Origin: an uncultured Erysipelotrichaceae bacterium
GTDB lineage: Bacteria > Bacillota_I > Bacilli_A > RFN20 > CAG-826
NCBI GenBank assembly: GCA_902793515.1
Contig: CADBDO010000041.1
Coordinates: 1-7,428, forward strand
Length of the DNA: 7,428 nucleotides
Direction: 5' to 3'
Shown here: piece after piece, positions 6,718 to 7,428 of the stretch
Numbering within the stretch: the stretch's first letter is position 1
How the letters are laid out: the number at the start of each line of letters is the position of its first letter
Notes under the pieces: generated by a model
Seen by the model: only the letters and a program-made list of their open reading frames with translations
Database searches by the model: none
Told to the model about the DNA's origin: nothing
Translations under genes and position numbers: made by a program

Positions 6718-7428
6718 ATGGAAGTCGCTAGATTCTTCGAACTTTGCAACCAATACCCTTGGGCATATGTGGCAATCATATTTGACCTAGGCGTGGTTTT
6801 CATGAATGGTTGGACCGATGTTCCTAACTGCATCGCCACCTGTGTAACCACTCGTTGCATGAAACCAAAATGGGCCATTCTCATGGCCGCTTTAGGCAAC
6901 CTCTTAGGAACCTTGGCAGCAGGCTTCTTGGCCTCTGTTCTCCCTTTGGGAGATGTTTCGCAAACCGTTGCGGGCATCGTTCAGTTCAACCCATCCTCGC
7001 AAAGCAACGCTTTGGTGGGTGGCTTAACCGGTTCTGCTATCGGCCTTGCCGCCATCTCTGGCTCAACCAATTGGTTTGAGGCCGTTTCCCTTAACAGCTG
7101 GATCAAGGTCTTGATTGGCTTCTTCGGTTCCATCCTCGTCGGATTTATCCTCGGCTATGGAATCGTTTGGCTCATCGTCCTTATCTGCAGGAAGCTCACC
7201 CGTCTTATGTCCTTAGCCCATGGCCTTCAGGATGGCGCCAAGTTCCTTGGTGTCTTCATGGTCATCGCTGTCATGCTTAATGTCGGCGGCGCTAACTATG
7301 TCCCAGCTGATTTCAACGCCATGCAGGGTATGTGGTGGATTGTTCTTCCGGTTGCCATCGTCATCTTTGGTGGCACCCTCATGGGTGGAAAATCCATCAT
7401 CAAAACGATGGGTTCCGGAATGGCCAAA
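6718..7428 (+). CDS. pit: PiT family inorganic phosphate transporter, 3' end cut by the window
   Basis: This is an integral membrane symporter for inorganic phosphate; 237 residues are visible. Repeat 1 carries NGWTDVPNCIATCVTTR (30-46), matching the PiT signature NGxxDxxNxIAT with its key Asp (D34). PSSQSNALVGGLTG (92-105) corresponds to the PxSxSHALxGG element. Repeat 2 shows AHGLQDGAKFLG (167-178), matching HGxxDxxKxxG. MGGKSIIKTMG (222-232) is also characteristic. Likely helices are near 14-29, 52-76, 98-114, 129-157, 175-188 and 207-222. The gene lacks a clear Shine-Dalgarno sequence. ATG 6718 is the first start after the in-frame TAG at 6700, and the next Met (residue 29) would remove the first helix. 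It lies 15 bases after the preceding gene, so it is probably co-transcribed and perhaps translationally coupled. Two stretches look short compared with other PiT proteins. The C-terminus is outside the window. Confidence 0.92.
   Translation, partial: MEVARFFELCNQYPWAYVAIIFDLGVVFMNGWTDVPNCIATCVTTRCMKPKWAILMAALGNLLGTLAAGFLASVLPLGDVSQTVAGIVQFNPSSQSNALVGGLTGSAIGLAAISGSTNWFEAVSLNSWIKVLIGFFGSILVGFILGYGIVWLIVLICRKLTRLMSLAHGLQDGAKFLGVFMVIAVMLNVGGANYVPADFNAMQGMWWIVLPVAIVIFGGTLMGGKSIIKTMGSGMAK

Overview
The window looks like a chromosomal segment of a Bacillota bacterium, most likely an uncultured Bacilli lineage related to Erysipelotrichia or the Mollicutes. This is an inference. It rests on Firmicutes-type Shine-Dalgarno and extended -10 signals, a ThiT-type thiamine transporter behind a TPP riboswitch, a DUF1846 protein, and a long enolase with insertions that I recall from Mollicutes-like enolases. 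The standard code appears to be in use: ung ends in TGA, other genes end in TAA or TAG, and Trp is TGG. Seven protein genes are visible, the last cut by the window edge. I see no insertion sequence, CRISPR array, tRNA or rRNA, and no phage or plasmid gene.

Layout. Bases 1-72 are a leader with a 14-bp palindrome and a good ribosome binding site. A DUF1846 gene (73-1557, +) converges on a DJ-1/PfpI-family gene (1601-2146, -), with one bidirectional hairpin terminator between them. Enolase (2219-3610, -) lies upstream of the DJ-1 gene on the same strand; its terminator U-tract runs straight into a consensus extended -10 for the DJ-1 gene. Enolase and uracil-DNA glycosylase (about 3733-4407, +) diverge from a roughly 120-bp region that holds the enolase promoter and a small inverted repeat.

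Downstream of ung, a TPP riboswitch (about 4421-4540) controls a thiamine-transporter S component (4549-5559) with an extra N-terminal membrane domain. A hairpin in the leader exactly masks the thiT ribosome binding site, and the same anti-SD strand can instead pair with the aptamer, so the on/off mechanism can be read directly. A two-helix membrane protein resembling DUF3137 (5614-6702) follows behind its own extended -10. A PiT-family phosphate transporter (6718 to the window end) starts 15 bases after it.

The genes are mostly housekeeping: glycolysis, uracil base-excision repair, thiamine and phosphate uptake, and a DJ-1-type protein of uncertain role. They do not form one pathway. I did not find a wholly new system. 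The points most worth a second look are the riboswitch expression platform, the enlarged ThiT with apparently changed binding-site positions, the compact PiT, and the two enolase insertions.
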